Shown: positions 16,209-26,225, numbered from the stretch's first letter. The stretch is 34,502 nt of DNA from Chitinophagales bacterium (GCA_021323755.1 JAJPKJ010000035.1:1-34502), one strand, 5' to 3'. The notes: generated from the letters alone by a model not told the origin. Program-made: numbers and translations.

Positions 16209-16321
16209 TCATTTAAAATCTGCCTTGTTGCAATTACACCTTTGAAAATAATTAGGTACCAGAAGGAACATCCGAATAAATCTTGTTTAAATCTTAATGC
16301 GATGTTTTTTAACTAATTTCT

Positions 16322-17869
16322 ATGCAAGTCTTAAAAAAAACAGCAATTGTAGCTGTGTTGTTGCTACCTGCTTTTTTTCTGTTGCACAATTATAACGAGC
16401 TGTTCGGGTTTATTAAAATAAGCCAGTTATTGGTTTATGGAGCCATTATTTACACCCCGGTTTTTATTTGCTTGCTGACCATGTATTTGACCAGGAAATG
16501 GAACATAAAATCTTCGCTCATTCTTTTCTCCATTTTATTTTTACTCCTGCTTTTTGGACCGATCAATAATTACGCACGCCATATTACTCATTCTGGAATT
16601 TTTGGCAGCCGTTATACAATATTGATCATCTGCATTATTCTGCTCATGTTAATAATCCGGAAAATTATTAAGTCCAAAACGATATCCTCCCAGACCGTTT
16701 TTTTTGTGAACCTCGCGGTCGTCTGCCTGATTACCACCGAAGTAGTAATGGTTTTTTTAAATGCACAGGAGTTAAAAAGAACAAAAAACCTCATCTATCC
16801 TGATAAAACCTTATCACAACAATTTGTTTCTCCTAATTTGCCCGACAGCGCAAAGCCCGATATCTATTTCTTTGTCTTCGATGAATACACCAATAACGAA
16901 ACACTACAAAAATTATGGAATTATAATAACGATACCATCACCAACTGGCTTTTGTCAAGCGGATTTCATTTGCCGGCGAAACCAAGTGCCAATTATAGCT
17001 TCACGATTTATTCGGTGAGTTCTACATTTAATATGAATTATATTGATCCGAAAAAAGGATCGGATGGGACTATCCCGCTGAATGTACTACAGGCCAATGA
17101 ATCATTGAGCGATAATGAAACATTCAACATTTTGAAAAAAGAAAATTATGATATTCATTTTCTGGCACCTTTTGATAATAAGATCGAAACTACACCCACT
17201 CATTTTTTCGATTATATAAGCAATAAACAGATACAGGCACAAACACTACCCGGTGTTTTTGCTGAAAGTGAATTGTGGTCCTCGATCGCTGCAAAATTTT
17301 TTAACGGTGAAGATAAAAGTTCCCTCTATGCCAAAAGCCTGCAGGAAAAATATCAAATAATAAGATCCACTGTTGAAAAAATTAAAAGTACAACCGACTC
17401 CAACGTGAACAGAAAACCTCATTTTGTATACGGACATTTAATGGTGCCCCATGAGCCACATATGTTTGATAAAGCCGGAAAATTCTTAACCTACGATGAA
17501 TATTTAAAGTCGAACGCATTCAACACCTACACACCTCAAATAACTTACGGTAACAGTCTGATGAAAGAAATCGTTTCTTACATCAAGCAACACAATAAAC
17601 GAAACACCATTATTATCATCGAAGGCGATCACGGGTTCAGGGGATTTATTGAAGATGGCATTGACTGGTTTAACCGAACACCCGATTCTCTAAAACGCTA
17701 TTTCCTGCCAAACTTTAATGCGGTATATTTTCCGGACGGTAATTATTCAAAGATTTACGATCACATCAGTCCCATCAATACATTCCGGGTCCTATTTGAC
17801 CAGTTTTTTCATCAGAATTTTCCAATGCTTAAAGACACCGGCACAGTAGTAAAAGATACCATCTACTAA
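16322..17869 (+). CDS. membrane-anchored sulfatase/LTA-synthase-like transferase
   Basis: 515 residues. About four to five membrane helices (roughly 6-23, 36-57, 64-80, 100-113, 126-146) are followed by an extracytoplasmic alkaline-phosphatase-superfamily domain. Visible landmarks are a metal-ligand D187 in YFFVFDEYTNN, a likely nucleophile T228 in ANYSFTIYSVSSTFNM, HLMVPHEPH (371-380) and EGDHGFRGF with D436/H437. Enzymes of this build transfer phosphoglycerol or phosphoethanolamine to envelope glycans or hydrolyse such esters; the donor and acceptor are not predictable. It follows the first microprotein gene and is convergent with another member of the superfamily, which points to a surface-modification locus. 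Confidence 0.75.
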   Translation: MQVLKKTAIVAVLLLPAFFLLHNYNELFGFIKISQLLVYGAIIYTPVFICLLTMYLTRKWNIKSSLILFSILFLLLLFGPINNYARHITHSGIFGSRYTILIICIILLMLIIRKIIKSKTISSQTVFFVNLAVVCLITTEVVMVFLNAQELKRTKNLIYPDKTLSQQFVSPNLPDSAKPDIYFFVFDEYTNNETLQKLWNYNNDTITNWLLSSGFHLPAKPSANYSFTIYSVSSTFNMNYIDPKKGSDGTIPLNVLQANESLSDNETFNILKKENYDIHFLAPFDNKIETTPTHFFDYISNKQIQAQTLPGVFAESELWSSIAAKFFNGEDKSSLYAKSLQEKYQIIRSTVEKIKSTTDSNVNRKPHFVYGHLMVPHEPHMFDKAGKFLTYDEYLKSNAFNTYTPQITYGNSLMKEIVSYIKQHNKRNTIIIIEGDHGFRGFIEDGIDWFNRTPDSLKRYFLPNFNAVYFPDGNYSKIYDHISPINTFRVLFDQFFHQNFPMLKDTGTVVKDTIY

Positions 17870-17887
17870 AAACAGGTGCGCAATCCA

Positions 17888-19579
17888 CTATTGATCTTTT
17901 TTTATCTTGGCCGCCATCTTCACCAATGAGTCATAAGTAAATACCTTATCGCCAATACTCATCACTCTTTGTTTGCTATCCACAAAAGAACTCCGATCGA
18001 TACACTTTGCAGAATCCTGTAAAGGGAAATGTATATCACACATATCGGTAATCGTATGCAGAACATCTTCAGCTCCGATCTTATTATTCTTATGATCCAG
18101 CAGCATCGATATTTTTTGGGGAGATGCGTTTTTTACGGAATCATTATACCAAATAAAAAAAGGAACGTGAGCGCCATACATGGTTGCTTCAAAATCGCCA
18201 TGCAAAAACCGGTGATTGGCATCATCAAACAAATCTTCACCGTGATCAGAAATAAAATACACCATTGAATGGGCTCGCTGATGATCTACCACCCTGTAGA
18301 TACTGTCAAGGGTTGCATCATTGAACAATATGCAATTATCATAAGTATTGATCAGAACCTGTTTTTGTGAAAAATCACTCGGCCTTGCAAATACTGTTTT
18401 CTCTGAAGGTTTATAAACATCATAGTTTATCGGATAACGTTCTTTATAATCCCAATGACTTCCCATGGTGTGCATCACGATGAATTTCTTATCACCCGGT
18501 TCATTCAATACCTTTCGTAAAGTAGAAATCAGTTGCATATCCGTATTATCCAGGGTTACATTTTCTTCAGGTGAAATAACAAGGCGATAAACGTAATCCG
18601 CTTCTTCCTCATGCATTTTTATATGCCCCCTGTCTATCTGGTCGGTGATCCAATAGGTAGTAAACCCGGACTCTTTAAATGCACTGATGATACCTTTTTG
18701 CCTATAATGATCATCAAAATCATCAGGACCGACATTAGTGATGATCTGCGGTACCGCATATTCTGTTTCGCATGCCCCGGCAACCGTGTTTGGGAAAGAG
18801 ATCAGGTTCTCCCGTTTATCAATATGTGGAGATGTGTTTCTTTCATAACCATTGATGTGCCAGTGATCCGCCCTCGATGTTTCTCCAATTACCAGAACAT
18901 ATACCTGCTTTTTTGCATTATTCACCGTTTGTTTCGCATTGAATCTGAAATCATCTCTTTCCTGTTTGGTGTCCTTTATCAACCGGAAATCCTGGTAAAC
19001 CGATTTGGCGCAATAAGCAACCGAAAACGGAAATGTGGTATATATATTCCCCCGTAAGCGCTCAGGATAACTGTTCTTAAGCCTGATATAATCCTGTTGA
19101 AAAAAAGGCAGTATCAGAAAAACAACCAAACTGCAACCGCTTATCAGTAATCCCAGTCTGGCAGAGATTTTAGACGGCGTTTTCTTTACCAGAAATAGAT
19201 AAACTGCAATGGACAAAAAAAACACAATTACCACCGGGATGATATACTGGTGAAGCAATTCGAGCGCCTCTCTTTTTGTGGTGTTGACAATCGATAATAC
19301 AAGGCTGGTCGTAACCGGCAAATGAAAAAAGATTATTCCGCAAATGGAAAAAGGAACAAGCAGCATGACCGGGAATAATAACCAGGCATATAATTTAAGC
19401 CGGTTTCGAAATAAATAGACCGGGATGAGAAAAGCACAAAAACAAGTGGTGATCCTCATGGTTGCTTCGAAAAATTCAGCATCAAAAAGAAAATACAAAA
19501 AGTCGGAAGCAGCTATCAGGAAAATGATCAATAAAAAATAAATCAGCGCAGTTTTTGTTCGTTTTGAATGCAGATTCAT
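17888..19579 (-). CDS. phosphoethanolamine transferase (EptA/CptA-like)
   Basis: 563 residues from the ATG at 19579; an in-frame ATG at 19636 would add 19 residues. Five membrane helices in the first 165 residues precede the sulfatase-fold catalytic domain. The family signature VLVIGETSRADHWHINGYER supplies metal ligand E233, and AGACETEYAVP supplies the putative nucleophile T272 (E252 and T291 in the longer form). WITDQIDRG and FISDHGEDLFDD complete the site. Such enzymes move phosphoethanolamine from phosphatidylethanolamine to lipid A or core sugars on the periplasmic side and can change resistance to cationic peptides. It is convergent with the sulfatase-like gene, 18 bp apart, with no recognisable terminator between them. 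Confidence 0.82.
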   Translation of the reverse strand: MNLHSKRTKTALIYFLLIIFLIAASDFLYFLFDAEFFEATMRITTCFCAFLIPVYLFRNRLKLYAWLLFPVMLLVPFSICGIIFFHLPVTTSLVLSIVNTTKREALELLHQYIIPVVIVFFLSIAVYLFLVKKTPSKISARLGLLISGCSLVVFLILPFFQQDYIRLKNSYPERLRGNIYTTFPFSVAYCAKSVYQDFRLIKDTKQERDDFRFNAKQTVNNAKKQVYVLVIGETSRADHWHINGYERNTSPHIDKRENLISFPNTVAGACETEYAVPQIITNVGPDDFDDHYRQKGIISAFKESGFTTYWITDQIDRGHIKMHEEEADYVYRLVISPEENVTLDNTDMQLISTLRKVLNEPGDKKFIVMHTMGSHWDYKERYPINYDVYKPSEKTVFARPSDFSQKQVLINTYDNCILFNDATLDSIYRVVDHQRAHSMVYFISDHGEDLFDDANHRFLHGDFEATMYGAHVPFFIWYNDSVKNASPQKISMLLDHKNNKIGAEDVLHTITDMCDIHFPLQDSAKCIDRSSFVDSKQRVMSIGDKVFTYDSLVKMAAKIKKDQ

Positions 19580-19849
19580 AGCAACACAAGTAACGACTTT
19601 TATTATAAATAATTGCCGTTTTTTCCAATTTAACAACTCAATTTTAATTAATATCCCGAAAGGGTCAATTCTCTGATAATTGGCATGCAGCTTAACTAAA
19701 ATTCAATTTTCCTGTGCTAAATCCAAATAAAATACCGGGGAATTCGTTATGGGAACAGCATCGCGGATGATCGCTTTCAAAGCGGATTGAAACAATTATT
19801 CCGGCTTTGCTTATCTTGATCCTTATATAAATTTTAAACCATTTCTTTA

Positions 19850-20026
19850 ATGAAACTATTCTTACTTTACATCGATCCGGGGAGCGGCAGCTATCTTGTG
19901 CAGATGATCATCGCAGGCGTTCTAGCCGGATTGTTTTATTTCAAGAATCTGTGGTTTAAAATAAAATCTTTCTTTAGCAAACCAAAAAAAGACGATTCCT
20001 CAGAGAACGACAATGTAAATGGCTGA
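19850..20026 (+). CDS. 58-residue membrane microprotein, copy 2 (IDPGSGSYLVQ family)
   Basis: Same length as copy 1 and identical through residue 37; the tails differ (FKIKSFFSKPKKDDSSENDN) but keep the basic-then-acidic character. The last 8 nt overlap the start of the methyltransferase gene, so translation of the two is coupled. This links the microprotein family to a second, unrelated enzyme class within 4 kb. The DNA differs by many synonymous changes, so this is not a recent duplication. Confidence 0.8.
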   Translation: MKLFLLYIDPGSGSYLVQMIIAGVLAGLFYFKNLWFKIKSFFSKPKKDDSSENDNVNG

Positions 20027-21395
20027 TTATTTTCAACACCCCGCTTCCTTTAAAGATCCATCTGGCTTTGTATTCCGTGCAAACGATAAATTCTACAGGC
20101 AGGTGAACCAATCCTATGCCGATGATTACCATTTATTGATGTCATCCGGACTCTATAAGATCCTTACCGATAAAAAATTATTGGTACCTCACGCGGAAGT
20201 GAACGAGAATTTTACCCAATCCAAAGATTGGTACAAAACATTATTACCCGAGCAGCTTTCATTTATAAGCTATCCTTATGAATGGAGTTTTGATGAATTG
20301 AAGGATGCAGCCTTACTGACCCTGCGGGTAATGAAAATTGCCGTAAATCATGGAATGATCCTCAAAGACGCAACTTCATTTAATATCCAGTTCTACCAGG
20401 GCAAACCCATTTTTATCGATACGCTTTCTTTCGAAAAATATGATGCTTCAAAACCATGGATAGCTTATCGCCAGTTTTGCGAATGTTTTTTATTTCCGCT
20501 CCTCATTGAACATTACCGGCAAATTGATGTGCAAAAATTACTTTCTGTTTATCTTGAAGGAATTCCCGCACAGACAACAGCAAAATTATTACCACGCAAA
20601 AGCAAGTTCAAACTGAATATATGGCTCCATGTTTTTTTGCAAAGCAAAGTGGGCGCAAATAACAATAAGCCTTCAAACAGGACCATCAGCTTCAGCAAAG
20701 AAAAATTGTTGCGATTACTCGATAGTCTGGAAAGCACCATCAAGCCACTGCGCATCGTTACTTCCGTGCAAACAACATGGAATAACTATTATGATGAAAC
20801 GATCCTGAGCAAAGATTATCTCGATGCGAAAGAAAAAATATTCCGCGATTTTATCAATGATATTAACAATGGTCGCGTGATGGACGTTGGATGTAACGAT
20901 GGATATTTCTCAAAGATCCTTGCAGAAAAAAACAACAATGTCATCGCCGTTGATTTCGATAGCCAGTGCATCAACAGGTTATATGTTTCCGCAAAAAGCA
21001 ATAATATAACCAGTATTTTACCATTTTGCATTGACCTTACCAACCCCTCTCCTGCTGTGGGTTTCAACCATTCAGAAAGACAGTCTTTTGCAGAAAGGGC
21101 AAAAGCAGAAACGGTTACTGCATTAGCGCTCATCCATCATCTGGTACTCAGCAAAAATGTTCCCTTGCCGGATGTTGCCAATATGTTAGCCGGTCTGACA
21201 AAAAAATATCTCGTCATAGAATTTGTTCCGTTAAGTGATGAAAAATCGCAACAACTCATCGCCAACAAAACAAATTATCATACCCCTTACGATCCGCCGG
21301 CATTTGAAAAATACTTTAGTCAATATTTTGAAATAGAAAGACAACAGGTGATCCCTACAACAGACCGGATATTATACCGAATGAAGAAAAAATGA
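20019..21395 (+). CDS. SAM-dependent methyltransferase with N-terminal kinase-like segment (NoeA-like)
   Basis: 458 residues. The C-terminal half is a class I methyltransferase: motif I VMDVGCNDGYFS (287-298), acidic D312 at the end of strand 2, and ALALIHHLVL around 366-375. The N-terminal half (1-280) resembles the uncharacterised N-terminus of NoeA-type nodulation proteins; its segment LKDATSFNIQFYQGKP to FIDTLSF has a D-x4-N then D spacing (D117, N122, D134) like a kinase catalytic loop plus metal-binding aspartate. The substrate is unknown; a polysaccharide or glycolipid is plausible from the neighbours. Translation is coupled to the microprotein gene. Its 3' end overlaps the convergent phosphopantetheinyl transferase gene by 24 bp. 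A tailoring role in the adjacent peptide cluster is possible, but the opposite strand and coupling argue against it. Confidence 0.72.
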   Translation: MADYFQHPASFKDPSGFVFRANDKFYRQVNQSYADDYHLLMSSGLYKILTDKKLLVPHAEVNENFTQSKDWYKTLLPEQLSFISYPYEWSFDELKDAALLTLRVMKIAVNHGMILKDATSFNIQFYQGKPIFIDTLSFEKYDASKPWIAYRQFCECFLFPLLIEHYRQIDVQKLLSVYLEGIPAQTTAKLLPRKSKFKLNIWLHVFLQSKVGANNNKPSNRTISFSKEKLLRLLDSLESTIKPLRIVTSVQTTWNNYYDETILSKDYLDAKEKIFRDFINDINNGRVMDVGCNDGYFSKILAEKNNNVIAVDFDSQCINRLYVSAKSNNITSILPFCIDLTNPSPAVGFNHSERQSFAERAKAETVTALALIHHLVLSKNVPLPDVANMLAGLTKKYLVIEFVPLSDEKSQQLIANKTNYHTPYDPPAFEKYFSQYFEIERQQVIPTTDRILYRMKKK

Positions 21396-22133
21396 CGAAG
21401 GAGCATCAAGGAAATTGATCTGCTCTATTTGCCAATGATGGGCGACGCTTCCGATATATTCCCCAGCCATTTGAAAACTATTGATCTTCCAGTCCTGATC
21501 CGAATGGAGAACATTTGTTTCCAAATGATGATCCCCATGCAGACTGGGAATAAGATGCAGGTCATCATCAATACCTTTTGCCGTAGCTTTTAACAATGCT
21601 TCTTTCCTTGTCCATAATAAATAAAAATCCTGCTGAGGCTGTTTTGAACGCTGAACAAATTCCTTTTCTTCAGTATTAAAATTGGTTGCGAGAATTTCCT
21701 GATAAGAAAAACCATGATCCATCTTCTCCACATCGACGCCGATCTCCGTTTTTGCAATAGCGATCAAAATGCATGCGCCGGAATGCGCAACATTAAAATG
21801 CAAATCACCTTTTTGGTGATGCTGCAATATTGGTTTTTTATTCAACCCGGTAATCAATTTAATTTTCGCCGGCGATTGATTTAAATATTTCGCCAATATA
21901 AATTTTAATATTCCTTTTGAGATAATAAATCGTTGCCGGTCATTTTCCTGGTGATAGCGATCGGCTCGCTCCATTTCATCTTTTGATAGAATTTTATCAA
22001 AATGATTGAACATCCAAAGATCTGGTGATAATGTCGCGCGCCATATATCTATAGTGAAGTCCGATAAAGAGGAAACTGCATGTTCTTTTTTCCAAAAAAT
22101 ATTTTCAATGTTATTGCAAAGAACAGCAGGCAT
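21372..22133 (-). CDS. Sfp-type 4'-phosphopantetheinyl transferase
   Basis: 253 residues, the usual size of Sfp-type enzymes. Signature motifs are present: IGVDVEKMD (131-139; Mg-binding D134 and E136) and LLWTRKEALLKATAKGI (172-188; E178, K182). It transfers phosphopantetheine from CoA onto the carrier-domain serines of the two synthetases upstream, which is needed for their activity. The start lies 2 nt after the stop of the NRPS gene, so it is the last gene of the biosynthetic operon. The 3' end overlaps the convergent methyltransferase gene. Confidence 0.9.
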   Translation of the reverse strand: MPAVLCNNIENIFWKKEHAVSSLSDFTIDIWRATLSPDLWMFNHFDKILSKDEMERADRYHQENDRQRFIISKGILKFILAKYLNQSPAKIKLITGLNKKPILQHHQKGDLHFNVAHSGACILIAIAKTEIGVDVEKMDHGFSYQEILATNFNTEEKEFVQRSKQPQQDFYLLWTRKEALLKATAKGIDDDLHLIPSLHGDHHLETNVLHSDQDWKINSFQMAGEYIGSVAHHWQIEQINFLDAPSSFFLHSV

Positions 22134-22135
22134 AT

Positions 22136-25100
22136 TTAAACTGCTTTTAATTCTGTTTGGTCCCGCAATGCGTTCTTAAGAAATTCTTTTTGTGATGTGC
22201 GCTCGTCAAGCACTTTTTGCAGAATACGGGCAAAGGCTTTGTCGTAAGGGGGATACAAGAATGTTTTGTGATCGCCGGGAGTTATATGCGTTGAAATTCC
22301 TTTTTTGGCAAAAGGTTTCCAGCCAAGATATTCCATATCATCAAGATAATATAGTCGCGTCTTTACTTTGAACAGATCAATTAGTCCATCATATGGTGTC
22401 ATTTTATAATTGCGATACGCATAATCATATCGTTCTGCCAGTTTATCATCATTCCCTTTTTCTTCATTCGGGTTTTCTTTTTTCATGGGTCCGAAAAGCT
22501 TTTTAAACTTTCGTCCAAAAAACTCGGCCTGGTAGGAGAATGTTGGTCCCGGATTTCTAAAGAATGAACGCAGAATGAATATCATCTTCGGAACCTGACG
22601 ACTGATCTTTTTCCTGATCTTAACCACTCTTTCGTCAAAATAATCAGAGTTGTCTGCATTGGTGTCGAACATGGCCAGCATTTTGATCTCTTTTCCCAAA
22701 GCCTTCAGTTGCTTGGCCATTTCAAAAGCGATAATGCCCCCAAAAGAATATCCTGCCAGTGCAAATGAATCGCCCGGATTGCGTGCCAATATCTCAGAAA
22801 TATAATGCGCAGCGATGTCTTCCATTTTATCAAAGGATTCATCTGCACTTTTTAATCCCCGCGCTTGTAAAGCATAAACCGGTTGATCCTCATCCATATT
22901 TTTTGCAAGTGTATTGAATAACAACACATTCATTCCAAATCCATGAACAATGTAAATGGGCATTTTATTGCCGCTCGGTTTAACAGGAACCAATGAATCC
23001 CAGGTAATGGATTTTTCATCTTTCTCAACAAGCAAGGATAATTTTTCGATAGTAGGCGCTTCGAGCAAACTGGCGAGCGGCATGCGCCTGCCGGTTTCTT
23101 TTTCCAGGCGCGTCATTGCCTGTACAGCAATCAGGGAATGCCCTCCCAATTCAAAAAAATCATCATTGACACCGACTTGTTTTAAATTCAACACATCCGC
23201 CCAAATGTTCGCAATTATTTTTTCTGTTTCAGTTCGCGGAGCAACATATTTTCTTTCTCCGCCTTCTGAGACCTGCGTTGGTTTTGGTAACGCATTTCTG
23301 TCGATTTTTCCATTGGGGGTCAAGGGAAGTTTTTCCAACAATATGAAATCTGCAGGGATCATATAATCCGGCACCAATTCCTTCAGTGCTTTTTTCCATT
23401 TATTGAACTGCTCCAATTGCAATTTCGGATCCCCCATCAGTTTTTGGGTATGATCACCAACAATATAAGCATACAGCCTTTCATTCCATGCAAGAACAAC
23501 AGCCTCTTTGATGCCGCTCTGATTAATAAGCCCCTGCTCTATCTCTCCCAATTCAATTCTATAACCCCGGATTTTTACCTGGTGATCTATTCTGCCCAGA
23601 CATTGGATTTCTCCATTCTCCAAGAATTTTCCCAGATCACCGGTGCGATACATTTTTTCTCCTGCCTTATCAGAAAATGAATTATTGAGAAATCTTTCGC
23701 GCGTAAGTTCATCGCGATTCAAATAACCCCTTGCAACACCATCACCCGCAATAAATATTTCTCCTATCGCAGCCTCCGGAAGCGCATTCAGATCCTCATC
23801 AAGAATATAAACCTGCGTATTGTCAATCGGCCTTCCGATGGTGATGATCTCATCATCAGCCTTGATCTGTTTTAGCGTTGACCAAATGGTGGTCTCTGTT
23901 GGTCCATACATATTCCAAAAAGAACTGCATCGGACAATCAATTTATCTGCAATATCTTTTGGTAATCCCTCACCCCCACATAAAATTTTCAGATCAAATT
24001 TTTTCTGCCAGTCTGCATTCAGCATCATTCGCCAAGTTGAGGGAGTTGCCTGCATCACCGTGATATTGTCATCTTCTATCACTTCTAGCAATTGACGCCC
24101 GTCTTTGGCTGTCTCTGCATCAGCAATTATTAATTCTGCTCCACTTATTAAAGGCAGGTATAGTTCGAGCCCGGCGATATCAAAAGAAATAGTAGTGATC
24201 GCAAGCAGTTTATCCTCGGCTTTTATCCCGGGCGCTTTTTGCATGCTCAATAGAAAATTAACCAGGCTGTGATGTTCGATCTGCACCCCTTTGGGATTTC
24301 CTGTCGAGCCGGATGTGTACAAGATGTAAGCAAGATCCTTTCCGTTGAGAGAAACCTTTACCTCCTGGTTTGAAATGGAATTTGTTTTTTTCCAAACATC
24401 CTCGATGAGTATTTCTTTTGTTTTTGCATGAAAACGTCCCTTATATTTTTGAGATGTCAATAAGATCTTGGTAGAAGAATCATTGAGCATGAACTCAATT
24501 CTTTTTTGCGGAAACCCCGGATCCATTGGAATATACGCCGCACCTGATTTCATTATGGCCAATAATGAAATCAACATTTCCAGCGATCTGTCAACAGCAA
24601 GTCCGATGACATCTCCCCGTTGAATATTGTTCTCCAATAATACCAGGGCAACCTTATTGGTGATGTCCTCCAGTTCCTGGTAGGTAATGCTGCGATCGCC
24701 AAAGCGGGCAGCAATCTTTTTTGGAAATTTTTTTACCGTTTCACTGATAATATCGGTCAATGATTTTTCTTTGGGATAATCAACTTCCGTATCATTCCAT
24801 TTTTTGAGTTTGGCGCCCAATTCATTTTGAGTACGCCGCGGAATATCCTTTACATGAACCTGCGGATTTTGAACGATCGCTTCCAACAAGAATTCAAAAT
24901 CATCCATCATCCTTTTTATTGAGGATGGTTTGAATAATTGGGTGTTGTATGACCATTCCAGCGTGAGCGCTTGCTCCGAACCGCTTGCATTCAGAAATAT
25001 TTCAAAATTCTCATACTCGCGCGGATTATAGACCAGTTTGTGTCGCAATTCATAAAAGCCCACTCCGTCATCCAAACCCATATCGATATTAAATATCACC

Positions 25101-26215
25101 GGGACCAGCGGCATGCGCGATGGATCACGTTGAATATTGAGTTTCTTTAATAGACTTCCGAATGTGAATTGCTGATGATCGTAGTCATTGAGCACTTTTG
25201 ATTTCCTTTGCTTCAGATATTCAATAAAGGACTGTTCCCCTTCATGATAACTTCTTAATGGAAGAAGGTTCACGCAATGACCGACCAATGCATAATGACC
25301 GGTTGCGGATTGCCCGGCAGTGGGCAGCCCGATCACAATATCATTCTGAGATGTCAGCCGGTACATGAAAACTTCAAATGCAGTAAGCAATGTGGTGACA
25401 AAACTGCAACCGGCCTTCGCCCCTATTTTTTTTACTGCATTAACCAATTCGACATTTAACTGATAATCGTCGCGCTGACTTTTATAGGTTCTTAATGGAG
25501 GGCGGGGAAAATCTGTTGGCACATTTAGTACGGGGACATTATGTTTATATTCATCGACCCAATACTGTTCCGTTTTTTTGTACTCCGGCGTCTCAGAAAA
25601 TTTCAAATACTCACTGGCATATTCACTGAATTGAAATGCCTGGGGTAAATTGGGAGTTTCTTTTTTTGCATAAGCAGAATAGATCTTACTAAGATCCTGT
25701 AACAAAATACCCAGGGACCATCCATCGCATACGATATGATGCGCCGTGATTTTTAGATAATGTTCTTTTTCAGATAATTTGAATAATGCGATCCTGAATA
25801 ACGGCCCATTTAAAAGATCAAAACAAGTGGATGCATCATTTTTTGAAAAAGCATTAATGAAGGCTTGCTGATCGCTCTCATTCTTTGAAGAAAGATCTTC
25901 AAAAGTGAGATTCACCGGTAATTCCTTGTAAATGCATATCTGTTTCCCATCGCCACTGAATGAAGAACGCAATGCCTCATGACGATTAACAATATCCTGC
26001 AATGCTGATTCCATCGCCTGCTGGTAAAAAGTTCCTGACAAGCGAAGCGAAACAGATTCGTTGTACGCACGGTTAGCATCTTCGCCACCTATTGCACAGG
26101 AAACCCAAATCTCCAATTGTGATTCTGTGGCGGGGGCGAGCTTGGTGATCTCGGGACCTCCGAATGGGTCGAAATCAACGGGCTGAAACACTTCTATATT
26201 TTCTTTTTTCTTCAA
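22136..26215 (-). CDS. NRPS, C-A-PCP-TE (terminal module, glycine-type A domain)
   Basis: 1359 residues. Condensation domain about 25-465 with HHIVCDG (159-165). Adenylation domain about 480-975 with LYTSGSTGNPKG, YRTGD and K970. Carrier domain about 990-1065 with phosphopantetheine serine S1027 (FFELGGHSL). Type I thioesterase about 1085-1335 with S1157 (GYSFGG), D1184 and H1316. Reading the A-domain pocket by alignment to GrsA gives D679-I680-L683-Q722-L745-G747-M769-I777-W778-K970; DILQLGxIWK is the known glycine code. The protein should therefore condense the aminoacyl-polyketide from the upstream enzyme with glycine and release it. It starts 10 nt after the preceding gene. The N-terminal 25 residues before the C domain replace an in-line linker. 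No epimerisation or methylation domain is present. Confidence 0.93.
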   Translation of the reverse strand: MKKKENIEVFQPVDFDPFGGPEITKLAPATESQLEIWVSCAIGGEDANRAYNESVSLRLSGTFYQQAMESALQDIVNRHEALRSSFSGDGKQICIYKELPVNLTFEDLSSKNESDQQAFINAFSKNDASTCFDLLNGPLFRIALFKLSEKEHYLKITAHHIVCDGWSLGILLQDLSKIYSAYAKKETPNLPQAFQFSEYASEYLKFSETPEYKKTEQYWVDEYKHNVPVLNVPTDFPRPPLRTYKSQRDDYQLNVELVNAVKKIGAKAGCSFVTTLLTAFEVFMYRLTSQNDIVIGLPTAGQSATGHYALVGHCVNLLPLRSYHEGEQSFIEYLKQRKSKVLNDYDHQQFTFGSLLKKLNIQRDPSRMPLVPVIFNIDMGLDDGVGFYELRHKLVYNPREYENFEIFLNASGSEQALTLEWSYNTQLFKPSSIKRMMDDFEFLLEAIVQNPQVHVKDIPRRTQNELGAKLKKWNDTEVDYPKEKSLTDIISETVKKFPKKIAARFGDRSITYQELEDITNKVALVLLENNIQRGDVIGLAVDRSLEMLISLLAIMKSGAAYIPMDPGFPQKRIEFMLNDSSTKILLTSQKYKGRFHAKTKEILIEDVWKKTNSISNQEVKVSLNGKDLAYILYTSGSTGNPKGVQIEHHSLVNFLLSMQKAPGIKAEDKLLAITTISFDIAGLELYLPLISGAELIIADAETAKDGRQLLEVIEDDNITVMQATPSTWRMMLNADWQKKFDLKILCGGEGLPKDIADKLIVRCSSFWNMYGPTETTIWSTLKQIKADDEIITIGRPIDNTQVYILDEDLNALPEAAIGEIFIAGDGVARGYLNRDELTRERFLNNSFSDKAGEKMYRTGDLGKFLENGEIQCLGRIDHQVKIRGYRIELGEIEQGLINQSGIKEAVVLAWNERLYAYIVGDHTQKLMGDPKLQLEQFNKWKKALKELVPDYMIPADFILLEKLPLTPNGKIDRNALPKPTQVSEGGERKYVAPRTETEKIIANIWADVLNLKQVGVNDDFFELGGHSLIAVQAMTRLEKETGRRMPLASLLEAPTIEKLSLLVEKDEKSITWDSLVPVKPSGNKMPIYIVHGFGMNVLLFNTLAKNMDEDQPVYALQARGLKSADESFDKMEDIAAHYISEILARNPGDSFALAGYSFGGIIAFEMAKQLKALGKEIKMLAMFDTNADNSDYFDERVVKIRKKISRQVPKMIFILRSFFRNPGPTFSYQAEFFGRKFKKLFGPMKKENPNEEKGNDDKLAERYDYAYRNYKMTPYDGLIDLFKVKTRLYYLDDMEYLGWKPFAKKGISTHITPGDHKTFLYPPYDKAFARILQKVLDERTSQKEFLKNALRDQTELKAV

Positions 26216-26225
26216 ACGATTTTTT

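Noticed and set aside
20019-21395. The methyltransferase as a tailoring enzyme of the peptide cluster
   Set aside because: It is on the opposite strand and translationally coupled to the microprotein gene, so its adjacency to the transferase gene is more likely coincidental.
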